Shown here: positions 8,272 to 17,360 of the stretch, in pieces
Layout of the letters: every line of letters begins with the position of its first letter
Position numbering within the stretch: position 1 is the stretch's first letter
NCBI GenBank assembly: GCA_021108185.1
Contig: JAIORJ010000186.1
Location: 1 to 36,786 of the forward strand
DNA: 36,786 bases
Source: Methanococcoides sp.
GTDB taxonomy: Archaea; Halobacteriota; Methanosarcinia; Methanosarcinales; Methanosarcinaceae
Direction of reading: 5' to 3'
Position numbers and translations under genes: made by a program
Notes under the pieces: model-generated
Database searches by the model: none
What the model was told of the DNA's origin: nothing
What the model saw: the letters and a program-made list of their open reading frames with translations, nothing else

Positions 8272-10290
8272 ATGGATAGTTTAATTTACCTTGCCCCTCT
8301 GGCAGGTATCGTAAGCTTGGCATTTGCTGCATTCTTTGCTTCCGGTGTTCTTAAGGAAGGAACCGGTACAAAGGAAATGCAGGATATATCACTTGCGATC
8401 CAGGAGGGTGCTATGGCTTATCTGAACCGTCAGTATAAGACCGTAGCTGTAGTGGCAATTATTCTTGCTGCGCTTATGTTCTTCCTTCTGGGAGACGACA
8501 GTGGCAAGATCGTAATAGGATTCCTCGTTGGTGCAGCTGCATCCGCACTTGCTGGATATGTTGGAATGAACGTATCTATCAGGGCTAATGTCAGGACAGC
8601 ACACGCAGCTTCAAAGAGCTTGCAGGAAGCAATGTCCGTCGCATTCCGCGGTGGAGCTGTAACAGGACTTGCAGTAGTAGGTCTTGCACTACTGGGTACC
8701 AGTGGTTTCTATATTATTTTCGGTGATGTTGACCTTGTAATCGGTTTCGGTTTCGGTGCAAGTCTTATCAGCCTTTTCGCAAGGGTCGGTGGAGGTATCT
8801 TCACAAAGGCTGCCGACGTCGGTGCTGATCTTGTAGGTAAGATCGAGGCTGGTATTCCTGAGGATGATCCAAGGAACGCCGGTGTCATTGCTGACAACGT
8901 AGGTGACAATGTCGGTGACTGTGCTGGAATGGGTGCTGATCTGTTCGAGACATATGTCGTTACCGTTCTTGCATCAATGCTTCTTGGATCCCTGATCCTT
9001 GAACAATTTCCAAATGCCATCCTTTACCCACTGATCCTCGGTGCAGTGGCTATATTCGCATCCATCATCTCTATGTTCTTCGTGAAGGTAGGTAAAGATG
9101 GAAAGATCATGAAAGCTCTCTATAAGGGTGTTGCAGTATCAGCAATTCTTAGTCTGATCGCATTCTATTTCGTGACCGATTACCTCATGGGTGACATGAG
9201 ATTGTACTACGCATCCCTTGTGGGTATTATCATAATGGTATTGATGGTAGTATTTACAGAGTACTACACTTCCACAAGCTTCCGTCCGGTAAAGACAATT
9301 GCCAAGGCATCCGAAACCGGTGCTGGTACAAACGTCATTTCCGGTCTCGCTATTGGATTTGAGAGTACTGCACTTCCACTTATCATAATCATTGCTGGTA
9401 TACTTGGATCCTACTTCGTAGTAGGCGGTGCAACTGATCCTGCAATGGGTGTTTACGGTATTGCTATTGCAGCAGCAGCAATGTTGTCAACGACCGGTAT
9501 GATCGTAGCTCTTGACTCATACGGCCCTATCACCGACAATGCTGGTGGTATCGCTGAAATGGCAAAGATGCCTGCGGAAGTACGCAAGATCACCGACGCA
9601 CTCGATGCGGTCGGAAACACAACGAAGGCTGTAACAAAGGGTTACGCAATAGCTTCTGCAGCACTCGGTGCACTGGCACTTTTCGCAGATTACAGACACA
9701 AGGTTAACCTCGAAGCAGGTTCACTCAGTCTTGACAACCCTATTGTTCTCGTTGGTCTTCTTATCGGTGCGCTGCTCCCATTCCTGTTCACTGCTGTTAC
9801 TATGAAGGCAGTAGGAAAGGCAGCATTCGCTATTGTTAACGAAGTTCGCCGCCAGTTCAGGGAGATCCCTGGTATCATGGAAGGCACCGCAAAGCCGGAA
9901 TACGGTAAGTGTGTGGACATCGTAACTGCAGCAGCTATCCGTGAAATGGTAATTCCAGGTCTCCTCGCAATCTTCGTTCCACTTTTAGTTGGAGTCGTGC
10001 TTGGTCCAGAGGCTCTTGGCGGATTGCTTATCGGTATCATCGTTGCAGGTCTTCTCCTTGCTCTTACAATGAACAATGGGGGAGGAGCATGGGATAACGC
10101 AAAGAAGCTCATCGAAGACGGAGAATATGGCGGAAAAGGTTCCGATGCTCACAAGGCAGCAATTGTCGGTGACACAGTCGGTGACCCGTTCAAGGACACA
10201 TCAGGTCCTGCACTTAACGCTCTGATCAAAGTCGTGAACATGATCGCTATCCTGTTCTCTTCTCTGTTCATCGGCAAGGGATTGTTCTGA
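8272..10290 (+). CDS. hppA: Proton-translocating membrane pyrophosphatase, K+-independent type
   Basis: 672 aa from ATG 8272, chosen over the ATG at 8266 because GGAG (8261-8264) is 7 nt from the former and only 1 nt from the latter. The enzyme hydrolyses PPi and pumps ions across the cytoplasmic membrane. About 16 hydrophobic helices are interrupted by the catalytic motifs [34 protein letters not shown] and the C-terminal [18 protein letters not shown]. The ion-specificity position is in [10 protein letters not shown]: Lys452 stands where K+-dependent enzymes have Ala, so a K+-independent H+ pump is expected. A T-rich hairpin terminator follows. PPi could come from Acs, PPDK and other biosynthetic reactions. 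Confidence 0.95.
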   Translation: MDSLIYLAPLAGIVSLAFAAFFASGVLKEGTGTKEMQDISLAIQEGAMAYLNRQYKTVAVVAIILAALMFFLLGDDSGKIVIGFLVGAAASALAGYVGMNVSIRANVRTAHAASKSLQEAMSVAFRGGAVTGLAVVGLALLGTSGFYIIFGDVDLVIGFGFGASLISLFARVGGGIFTKAADVGADLVGKIEAGIPEDDPRNAGVIADNVGDNVGDCAGMGADLFETYVVTVLASMLLGSLILEQFPNAILYPLILGAVAIFASIISMFFVKVGKDGKIMKALYKGVAVSAILSLIAFYFVTDYLMGDMRLYYASLVGIIIMVLMVVFTEYYTSTSFRPVKTIAKASETGAGTNVISGLAIGFESTALPLIIIIAGILGSYFVVGGATDPAMGVYGIAIAAAAMLSTTGMIVALDSYGPITDNAGGIAEMAKMPAEVRKITDALDAVGNTTKAVTKGYAIASAALGALALFADYRHKVNLEAGSLSLDNPIVLVGLLIGALLPFLFTAVTMKAVGKAAFAIVNEVRRQFREIPGIMEGTAKPEYGKCVDIVTAAAIREMVIPGLLAIFVPLLVGVVLGPEALGGLLIGIIVAGLLLALTMNNGGGAWDNAKKLIEDGEYGGKGSDAHKAAIVGDTVGDPFKDTSGPALNALIKVVNMIAILFSSLFIGKGLF

Positions 10291-10319
10291 TTCGAACAAT
10301 TTAAAAACGAATTTCGGGT

Positions 10320-10353
10320 CGGGAATATCCCGGTCCATTTCTTTTCTTTTTTT
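10320..10353 (+). terminator. Hairpin plus T-tract after hppA
   Basis: CGGGA (10320-10324), a 3-nt loop and TCCCG (10328-10332) form a short GC-rich stem, followed by a T-rich run at 10338-10353. Confidence 0.6.
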
Positions 10354-10589
10354 CTAATATTAGTTTAATTTCATTGCTTTGAGTATATTGTCGAATGCCA
10401 AAGCTTAAGCTCTTCATCTTTGATCTTTCAGAATAATGAGGATGGCTGAAGGTCAGTAATAGAAGTTATTATATTTGGAAAAATACTTCTTCCCGTCAGC
10501 CAATTTGCTAATAATTCTATATGTATCGATGGTCGATCACTGCTTTACGGGATTAAACGCGATATGGATTTTATCGATTTATCTCAATT

Positions 10590-11045
10590 TCAAGCATCTA
10601 CCATCTCAAAGAGAACTCCACGACTTGTCAACTCTTCAGCTATCTCTTCATAGAATATTCCGGTACCTACTACGTTGTCATGTGTGAATGTCTCCACACG
10701 TCCTGCAGGACCGCCAACTGTTGTTGTCTGTGCACCACACGAAGGACTCTTGGGAACTCCCAGTACTTTGATGGCACAACCTTCCTGATAGAACTGTTCG
10801 ATCATGTCTGCAAAGGGTTCAAACAGTGAATGGCAGAATCTCCTGTAATTTGGATTTTCAAGCTGGTCTCTGGTAATTTCCCTTCGGGATGCACCAAGAT
10901 ATATCAGTTCCGGGCATGGCAATTGTATGATATTCCTTCCCTTTGTATCAACCAATGGAGGTGCCTTTATCCCTTTAAGCCTTGAACTTACATTTGCAAG
11001 ACAGTGCCCGATAACCAGTATTTCCTTCTCCTTATTTTCTTCCAG
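10590..11045 (-). CDS. TudS/DUF523-like cysteine-rich protein with apparent CTG start
   Basis: 151 aa if it starts at CTG 11045. The first standard start (TTG at 10955) would remove ILVIGHCLANVSSRLKG, which has the look of the conserved N-terminus (compare the Cys-containing N-terminal motif of DUF523). No ATG, GTG or TTG lies between the upstream in-frame TGA (11058-11060) and that motif, whereas GAGGAGG sits 7 nt before the CTG. Other Cys motifs are QLPCPELIYLGASRRE and PKSPSCGAQTT. The Cys spacing resembles TudS/DUF523 desulfidases, which use three Cys for an Fe-S cluster to remove sulfur from thio-bases; that role is inference. Transcribed toward the hppA terminator and apparently alone. 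Confidence 0.65.
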   Translation of the reverse strand: MEENKEKEILVIGHCLANVSSRLKGIKAPPLVDTKGRNIIQLPCPELIYLGASRREITRDQLENPNYRRFCHSLFEPFADMIEQFYQEGCAIKVLGVPKSPSCGAQTTTVGGPAGRVETFTHDNVVGTGIFYEEIAEELTSRGVLFEMVDA

Positions 11046-11212
11046 AAAAATTCCTCCTCACTTGTTATTATTTAATTTCTGTTAGTAATTAAAGATGTGG
11101 CAAATATTGTTGTGCTGATGTTAAAGTGATCGGATCATCACAGATATTATATCTATGTAATATTTATATAATGTCAGCTACGGTTTAAGCCTGTCTCAAG
11201 GAGCTACTAAAA

Positions 11213-12118
11213 ATGAATGAAGATCTTGGAAGAATATTGAATAAAGGATTCAGCACCTGGTCACATAATTATGGAATTGCTGTTCCTTTCTTTTTGAACA
11301 TGATGGCATCGCTTTTCATTCTAATGATGGCTATTTTTATAATACCGTTCATTGTAGCTGCAACGTCAATGTCTGATATTGGGAGCGCATCTTCACTCAC
11401 AACAGAAGAAAGCATGGAGCTTCTCATGTCTCTGTTCTCTGATAATATTGTTTTAGTTCTGGTGCTTGGTCTGATAGCATTTTTAGCCATCTCATTTGTC
11501 CAATCATATTTTGAGGCAGGGGCAATCGGAATGGCACAGGCGGCATCCGTGTCAGGACATACTACCTTTAATGACATGTTCCGTGCAGGAAAGGAGAATG
11601 TGTTCAGTCTTTTCCTTACCAGGATCATCATCTCCCTGATATTTATCGCGGGGATTGTGTTCATTGTTCCAGGGATGCTCACCATGGGCGATTTCAATTC
11701 ATTTATTGACAATCCCGAGAACGCCCTTCTTACAAGTCTGTTATTACTCTTCGGATTCTTACTATGGGGTCTTTACGTTCTGGTGATCGACATTATCTTC
11801 AGTATTGTCCGATTTGGTCTTGTCCTGGACCGCCTTGATCCCATGGAAGCCCTTGAAAAAGGTTACAGGTTCTTCATGAACAACAAGTTAGTCGTATTTC
11901 TAATGTATCTGGTAGTGATCGGGCTCTCCATAGCCATCAATATGGTCGGTGAGCTCATCAGCTATGTGGAAGTACTTGCGAATGTATGGATCTTTCTGAG
12001 TTTTGTTCTATCCTTTGCAGTGATACAGCCTCTTGTGACTGTATGGTGGACCCGTCTTTACATGGATCGGACTGGAAAAGAACTCTATGACATAAGCGAT
12101 CTGCTCGAGTATCCCTGA
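11213..12118 (+). CDS. Multi-spanning membrane protein (DUF7847-like), unknown function
   Basis: 301 aa with about six hydrophobic segments: near residues 24-50, 80-98, 135-155, 170-200, 225-245 and 255-280. A soluble N-terminal MNEDLGRILNKGFSTW segment precedes the first. A repeated Gly/Ala-rich loop (EAGAIGMAQAA) and a DPMEALEKGYRFFMNN amphipathic stretch are typical of the archaeal family of poly-TM proteins labelled DUF7847. No transport or catalytic signature is visible. Start: ATG with AAGGAG 9 nt upstream and a TATA box (TATTTATATA, 11161-11170) placing transcription start near 11190. It converges on the tRNA thiolase gene with 54 nt between. Confidence 0.75.
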   Translation: MNEDLGRILNKGFSTWSHNYGIAVPFFLNMMASLFILMMAIFIIPFIVAATSMSDIGSASSLTTEESMELLMSLFSDNIVLVLVLGLIAFLAISFVQSYFEAGAIGMAQAASVSGHTTFNDMFRAGKENVFSLFLTRIIISLIFIAGIVFIVPGMLTMGDFNSFIDNPENALLTSLLLLFGFLLWGLYVLVIDIIFSIVRFGLVLDRLDPMEALEKGYRFFMNNKLVVFLMYLVVIGLSIAINMVGELISYVEVLANVWIFLSFVLSFAVIQPLVTVWWTRLYMDRTGKELYDISDLLEYP

Positions 12119-12172
12119 GAATCAGCTTAATAAATAGGTAATAGAAGAGGCAATAGATAAGATCTACTGTAT

Positions 12173-13081
12173 TCAACTGCGACCAAGCAGTTTACAGGCC
12201 TGACATAGTGATGCTGTGCAGGTCTCCCCGCATACACGACATTTTGAGAGTTCGGTCTGAGGGTATTCTTTAGCAATTATTCCCACCGTTTTGTCGAAAC
12301 CTTTCATAATTGAGTATTTGGTTCCGGGGTGCCTGGCCTCGAACTCATTTATCATATCCCTTACCTCACCCCTCAGGGCTTCATGAGCATAAGGGCACTC
12401 GCTCATATCGAAGGGCAGCTCATTGACGATCGCATACAGAGCCACTTCCTTTTCGGGAACTTTTCTCAGAGGTTTTGCACGAAGGACAAGCCCCTCGATC
12501 GCCCGTGGAGGTGAGAGCCTTATCATCCTATCGACATCTCCTCCGAGGTGGTTCATCATTATCGTCTGTGCCTCATCATCAAGGTTATGGCCGGTGGCAA
12601 GTTTAGTGGCACCGATCTCATTTGCTATCTTGTTCAGGAGCGATTTTCTTAAGACACCACAATAACTGCATGCACCCAGTTTTCTTTCCTGTGCGGTCAG
12701 TTCATCAAGTGTCTTATCATACTCATCTTTAAAAGAGCGGACAATATGTCTGATACCAAGTTCGGATGTCAGTTTTCTTGCCTTTGCCAGAGTTTCCTCG
12801 CGGTATCCGGCTATCCCCTCATCAATGGTAATGGCCACTATCTCAATATCCCTTCTCACGCCGAATATCTTGTGTAAAAGGTATAACAGTACAACGCTGT
12901 CCTTTCCTCCGCTCAATGCCACGGCAATGATGTCACCTTTTTCGATCTTATACTGCTTTCTGATGGTGAGCTTCACCTTGCGTTCAACATCTTCGATAAA
13001 GTGTCTCTTGCATATGTGCATACCGGAGTATTTCTGGAATATAATGGCGTCCCTGTTACATTTCATGCATTTGATAGACAT
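12173..13081 (-). CDS. tRNA 2-thiolation enzyme, TtuA/Ncs6 family
   Basis: 302 aa. The family activates a tRNA uridine C2 with ATP and replaces oxygen by sulfur (U54 by TtuA, U34 by Ncs6/NcsA). Features in order: an N-terminal zinc site (Cys5, Cys8, Cys24, His27), the PP-loop SGGKDS (57-62), three cluster-binding Cys for a [4Fe-4S] centre (Cys138, Cys141 in ACSYCG; Cys229 in MSECPY), ATGHNLDDEAQT (162-173), and a C-terminal zinc site (Cys281, 284, 288, 293, 296). All key residues are present. U34 versus U54 specificity cannot be decided from the sequence. Start: ATG 13081 with AAGGAG upstream. Confidence 0.9.
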   Translation of the reverse strand: MSIKCMKCNRDAIIFQKYSGMHICKRHFIEDVERKVKLTIRKQYKIEKGDIIAVALSGGKDSVVLLYLLHKIFGVRRDIEIVAITIDEGIAGYREETLAKARKLTSELGIRHIVRSFKDEYDKTLDELTAQERKLGACSYCGVLRKSLLNKIANEIGATKLATGHNLDDEAQTIMMNHLGGDVDRMIRLSPPRAIEGLVLRAKPLRKVPEKEVALYAIVNELPFDMSECPYAHEALRGEVRDMINEFEARHPGTKYSIMKGFDKTVGIIAKEYPQTELSKCRVCGETCTASLCQACKLLGRS

Positions 13082-13352
13082 TGGGAAGTGCTCCTTTCAT
13101 TCTCAAAAGGAACTATTATATTAGAACTTTGGGGTAATGGTTAAATTGTAAAAATACTACTCTTCTAAAAATTTAACTTTTTTGAGTTCGAATCCAACCC
13201 TAGCATAGCAAGTCGGGGTAATAGGTATCTTGAAAAATAGATACTCAAAAATTTTAAAAGTCAATTCAAAACAAAATATCAAAAATTGTTTAATTCTTGA
13301 TTTGTTTGATTCATTTGAAAATCATCAATCGTATTTTATAATTGTTAAAAAT

Positions 13353-13622
13353 TTAAGTTTCTTTGTTTTTATCTGATTTTGTTTGCAACATTATTAAAAT
13401 AGCAGAAAATAGGGGCTCTGTAGAAATCCTAATTTGAATAATAAAAATAACTCTGGCAAACCTGTCAATGTTATGCACTAATACCTTGAATTTAATTTCT
13501 TTTAGCTGATTCCAGTACTTTTTTGCTCTAATTTCCTCACCATATTTTCTTTTCAGAACAGAGAACATCATTTCTGCCAGATTTCTATTATGATACAGTT
13601 CTTCATCAAATTCCCATATCAT
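13353..13622 (-). pseudogene. C-terminal fragment of an insertion-sequence transposase
   Basis: 89 codons. The part [19 protein letters not shown] plus the following [18 protein letters not shown] resembles the C-terminal end of DDE transposases of archaeal IS4/IS5-like elements (RN-x2-E-x2-FSxxKR...E-x2-x3-Y/HN-x2-R). A TAG stop sits just upstream of the ATG and the catalytic N-terminal two thirds are missing. The segment RISTEP is encoded by the terminal repeat at 13413-13430, so the natural element end lies inside this frame and the last 23 residues are read from flanking DNA. The element is dead. Confidence 0.6.
13413..13430 (+). repeat. Putative IS terminal repeat, copy 1
   Basis: GGGCTCTGTAGAAATCCT, identical to the sequence at 13813-13830 in the same orientation 400 bp away. 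It coincides with the 3' end of the transposase fragment, as expected for an element terminus. Confidence 0.6.
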
Positions 13623-13812
13623 TTTTCTACGTTACTTACCTTTGATCTTCTTTCTTTTCCTCTCTCTAAAAAAAATATATTGTTCATCACCTATCAACAT
13701 ACTAAAATTTGTATTTAGAATTTGAAATTAGAATCAACGGTTCGTATATTTTATTAGTAGTGTACACTATTTTTAATATTACTTAAAATTCTACTTTAAA
13801 ATGTAGAATTTT

Positions 13813-13830
13813 GGGCTCTGTAGAAATCCT
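13813..13830 (+). repeat. Putative IS terminal repeat, copy 2
   Basis: Identical 18 bp to 13413-13430, in direct orientation. No inverted partner was seen nearby, so this is a solo end of another element copy. A perfect 10-bp inverted repeat (13785-13812) abuts its outer side and another (13844-13893) lies inside. Confidence 0.55.
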
Positions 13831-14063
13831 CAATATTCGGACAATAATCCAATTTAAAAATATTGGGAGATGTGTTGCACGACATTGGATTATAATTTCA
13901 ATAAATGATCTAGTATAGCATGGCGACATACATAATATTTCCTCTGAGTGGGTAAAAAATTTTTAAATTCGGGGGGGCGAACAATTGGGGAATGATAACT
14001 CCTTTTAATTAGTGCTAACTGTGTTAACTTTTTGTTTAATTAATTTTTAGGAGGGAGATATCT

Positions 14064-17000
14064 ATGAAGAATGAAAATCCTCAAGGCACGGAAACAAAGA
14101 ACACCAGTGTTTCCATAGATGAAGTCTTTAGCATAGTTGATTTAATAGAAACGGAAATTAGCAAACATGTTAAGCAACGCGAAACTTACGATGAAAGCCG
14201 AGCAGGTAAAACAAGAATAGATAAAGAAACAATATTATCATCAATCGACGAGAACCTATCAATTAGCGATGCGATTCAAAGCAAAATAAATGAACACATA
14301 TCAATGCGTGTCGCCAAGTCCAGGGTGTATGAACAAAAAGCAGAAGTTGCCTTTAAAAATTTCATTCCATCGAAAGTATCGGAGGAATTGCGTAAAGATA
14401 CAACTTACATTTCCTCGGGCGATAACCAACAGACGGCTCAGGAAACGATTATCAAAGCCGACCTCACTCAAATGGGGGAAGTGAAATGGAAAAAAGGTAT
14501 TACTCTAAGCCTGTCAGATAAGGATTTGAGTGAACTTGGAATTCAAAAAGTTGATGACGGGTCTATCGGGAATGTTCAACCAGACAAACTGATGGCCTAT
14601 ATTGAAAAACGAACATTGCAGACTGAATTGTTTGCCAGAGCAGATTTGCTTACCAATTGCAAAGTAAGCAAAGTTGCTGAACAGGCCCTTGAAGATATTA
14701 TCATTCCTGAACCTGTTGAATACACAGATACAACTCAATCGGATATCTTTGAGCAAAATACTGACAGTGAAGGAAATGAATTAACAGTAGATTCTTTGGT
14801 GAAAGACCAAGTTGCCTTGCAAATGAAGCATACCACTTCCCCGGAGGCGAAGTTGAATTTTGGAATTTCGGACCGTGCAAGTCAAAAGGATATTGAGCTG
14901 GATACGAAAGGATTCAACATAAGCGGTGGTCCGGCAGATGTGGCTGCTTATCATGACTTTTATGATCTTCAGATTGCTTTCCGCCATATATGGACTGAAT
15001 TATTCGATCAAGAGTTGGCTAAAAAAGGAAAAGAGCTTTATGAGGAAGCTCTCAAAGAAAAAGACTATAAAGGTATAAAAATACCGAAAGACACGGTTAC
15101 CTCAGTTGAGGAGCTTAAACAGTTTAAGGACTACTTGCGTCACACCAAAGAAAAAATCGCTGGTGATGATCCAAGATTTAAAGAGGTAAAAACCTATCTT
15201 TTGCCGGAAATAACGGCTTTTCAATGGAGCTGTTTGGACGAGCCAACACAAGATGCAATCTATGGTCTAATGCTCAGTTTGAAGGCAAGTTCCTCCACAT
15301 CTGGTTATGCTCCAGGTGCCGCCGGAAAGGTGGTATTTCAGGAACAAACAGATGCTCGAAAAATACTTGTTACTGCTCTTAATAAAAAAAGCAGAATTGA
15401 AAATCTATTTGAAGATCTGGAAGAACGTTTGAAGGGAAAATACTCATTCGATGTTTTTGCAAAAAACGCCATCAACTTTGGTATCCTTGTTAACTATAGG
15501 CAAAAGTGGAACCCGCTGAATTATCAAGTCGGTGAACTTGTATCTACTATACCAATGGCTCCAAAGGAAGTACGCCGATATACAAAGAAAAAAGTCGTAA
15601 AAAAGAGTAGGGCCATCAAAGAAATAGAGAATGCCTTACAAATCAAAAAAATGGATTCTTCTGATACCTATCGTTCACATGCCGAGATTATTCGCCGTGC
15701 CACGAACAAAACAAATTTCAACCATACGGCTGAAGGAGGGGTTAATTTTGCTGTTTGGAACGCAAAAGGAAGCCATAGTATGACAATTGATGCTGCCAAA
15801 CACTCCTCTCAAACAAAAAAGGAATTTCGCGAAGCCGTATTAAAGGCAGCACAAGAATATAAAAATGAATATAAGCTGGAGATAAATACGACTACCAGTG
15901 AAGAATATGAAGAGGCAACATCAGGCGAAATCAGTAACCCAAATGACGAAATTTCGGTTACGTACTTATTTTATGAACTTCAGCGTCGTTATGAAGTGAG
16001 CGAAAAAATCCATAAACTGACTCCGGTGGTATTAGTAGCCAATGAAGTACCTCGTCCAGATGAAATTGATGAAGATTGGCTGCTGGCCCATGATTGGATT
16101 TTAAGACGAGTGATCCTCGATGATTCTTTTGTTACCGGTTTAGATTACTTATCTGATAAGTTTGTTGGGGATGAGTTGTCAGTGGATGTACTTCAAAATA
16201 ATCTAGACATCCAGTTGAAAATAGTTGATAAGGTTACACAACAAGTAACTATGACTTCCAAAGCCCTTGAGAAAACGCAAGAGGCTCTTGATATAGCCAT
16301 GAACAAATATGCTAAGAGTTTAACCAGCAAGAATGAAGGGTTCTTGTCCGACGTTAATACCTTTTTATTTGGCGGAGCATCAGATACGTCCGAAACGATC
16401 CTGGCCCGGGCAGAAGCAGCCAAGGAAACATTCCAACGTGCCGAGCGGAAAGAAAAAGAGATGCGCACACGTCTTCAACACGAAGTAACGGCACTAGAGT
16501 CTGCGACCAGTAAATACTCTCAAGCTCTTGAAGAACAATTTAATCGCAGAACTGAGATTCTGAGACTTCGAGTGCATGTGAAAGATAATATCCTTTATTA
16601 TATGCAGGCTATTTGGGACCAGGAACCACCAGACCAGCGGTTTTTTAGACTCTACCAACTTAAAGTCCCAGACATTAAGTATACTCCTGGAGTCAAATCC
16701 GCACCTAGTGAAATAGATGTTTGGGTGGGCGGTAAAAAAACGCAATTCATAATCGATTTAAGTATTCCTGCACAAATTGACGTTGATTATAAGAGCTTAA
16801 TAGAAGTCGCAGACCTTGACAACTTGCTTGGTTACAAAGGAAATTACATGATCTTTCCACTTAAACGAAATAATCCCGTGACCCTCTATATGATGCAGGA
16901 CTATATGGATCTACAAGAAACAGCACAGCTATGGGATCCAGATGAAGCAGGCAATTACACTATAGATGAATTAAAACAATTAATTCGATGTTATTTTGAG

Positions 17001-17339
17001 ATAAATCCAGGTGCTTTTACAGAGGACGTAAGGAACAAATATAGGGATTTGCTAATTAAGCGCCTCATGGACCCCCACCATGACAAAGAAATCGTTATCG
17101 CACCGACAGATTCCCTATATATCGAGGCGTTACCAGGCAAGCATCCAATTCTCGAGGATTTCAAGCTTATCCATCGGGTAGTTGATGTTAAAAAGGCACA
17201 ATCTGAAGTGCGTCACGAAGAACTGGAGAATATTCGTCTGGCAGCCAGGGTAGTTAAAGGTGAATTTGATGACCCGGACGTGGAGAAGAAGATTGTTATT
17301 GAAAGGGATACAGACGTTAATGTCTCGACGGATTCCTAA
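14064..17339 (+). CDS. Large unrecognised protein (1091 aa) with central coiled coil
   Basis: I do not recognise a named family. The N-terminus holds two tandem helical repeats sharing SIDE-x2-SI-x-D-x-I (starting near residues 17 and 60). A segment around 285-310 contains GPADVAAYHDFYDLQIAF. Residues about 505-550 are basic and helical (YTKKKVVKKSRAIKEIENAL) and are followed by NPNDEISVTYLFYELQRRY (near 625-645). A long heptad-like coiled coil spans roughly 708-850, and the C-terminal 200 residues form a mixed domain ending LENIRLAARVVKGEFDDPD. There is no signal peptide, membrane helix, Walker motif or visible catalytic triad, so a structural or scaffold role is more likely than an enzyme. 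A very strong AGGAGG site lies 9 nt upstream. It is followed 21 nt later by the 529-aa gene, an apparent operon. The island setting suggests transfer. Confidence 0.75.
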   Translation: MKNENPQGTETKNTSVSIDEVFSIVDLIETEISKHVKQRETYDESRAGKTRIDKETILSSIDENLSISDAIQSKINEHISMRVAKSRVYEQKAEVAFKNFIPSKVSEELRKDTTYISSGDNQQTAQETIIKADLTQMGEVKWKKGITLSLSDKDLSELGIQKVDDGSIGNVQPDKLMAYIEKRTLQTELFARADLLTNCKVSKVAEQALEDIIIPEPVEYTDTTQSDIFEQNTDSEGNELTVDSLVKDQVALQMKHTTSPEAKLNFGISDRASQKDIELDTKGFNISGGPADVAAYHDFYDLQIAFRHIWTELFDQELAKKGKELYEEALKEKDYKGIKIPKDTVTSVEELKQFKDYLRHTKEKIAGDDPRFKEVKTYLLPEITAFQWSCLDEPTQDAIYGLMLSLKASSSTSGYAPGAAGKVVFQEQTDARKILVTALNKKSRIENLFEDLEERLKGKYSFDVFAKNAINFGILVNYRQKWNPLNYQVGELVSTIPMAPKEVRRYTKKKVVKKSRAIKEIENALQIKKMDSSDTYRSHAEIIRRATNKTNFNHTAEGGVNFAVWNAKGSHSMTIDAAKHSSQTKKEFREAVLKAAQEYKNEYKLEINTTTSEEYEEATSGEISNPNDEISVTYLFYELQRRYEVSEKIHKLTPVVLVANEVPRPDEIDEDWLLAHDWILRRVILDDSFVTGLDYLSDKFVGDELSVDVLQNNLDIQLKIVDKVTQQVTMTSKALEKTQEALDIAMNKYAKSLTSKNEGFLSDVNTFLFGGASDTSETILARAEAAKETFQRAERKEKEMRTRLQHEVTALESATSKYSQALEEQFNRRTEILRLRVHVKDNILYYMQAIWDQEPPDQRFFRLYQLKVPDIKYTPGVKSAPSEIDVWVGGKKTQFIIDLSIPAQIDVDYKSLIEVADLDNLLGYKGNYMIFPLKRNNPVTLYMMQDYMDLQETAQLWDPDEAGNYTIDELKQLIRCYFEINPGAFTEDVRNKYRDLLIKRLMDPHHDKEIVIAPTDSLYIEALPGKHPILEDFKLIHRVVDVKKAQSEVRHEELENIRLAARVVKGEFDDPDVEKKIVIERDTDVNVSTDS

Positions 17340-17360
17340 GTTGAATCCGGATGGTTTTCC

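Larger units (their letters stand above)
13082..14063. other. 980-bp AT-rich gap with insertion-sequence debris and dyads
   Basis: The left side contains a tRNA-T-arm-like GAGTTCGAATCC (13184-13195) followed by ACCCTAGC. The middle holds a transposase fragment and two copies of an 18-bp repeat. Dyads include the palindrome TAGTGTACACTA (13758-13769), AAAATTCTAC/GTAGAATTTT (13785-13812) and ATAATCCAAT/ATTGGATTAT (13844-13893). A run of seven G lies near 13970. The strong AGGAGG at 14049-14054 belongs to the next gene. This is the left margin of the accessory island. Confidence 0.6.

Noticed and set aside
10475-10687. 70-codon plus-strand ORF after hppA
   Set aside because: It runs into the antisense of the TudS/DUF523-like gene and has no motif or ribosome site.
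13140-13210. Functional tRNA gene
   Set aside because: A T-loop-like GTTCGAATCC is present, but acceptor, D-arm and anticodon stems do not pair.
13413-13830. Two 18-bp direct repeats as the start of a CRISPR array
   Set aside because: There are only two copies 400 bp apart, no spacers of regular length, and one copy coincides with a transposase end.
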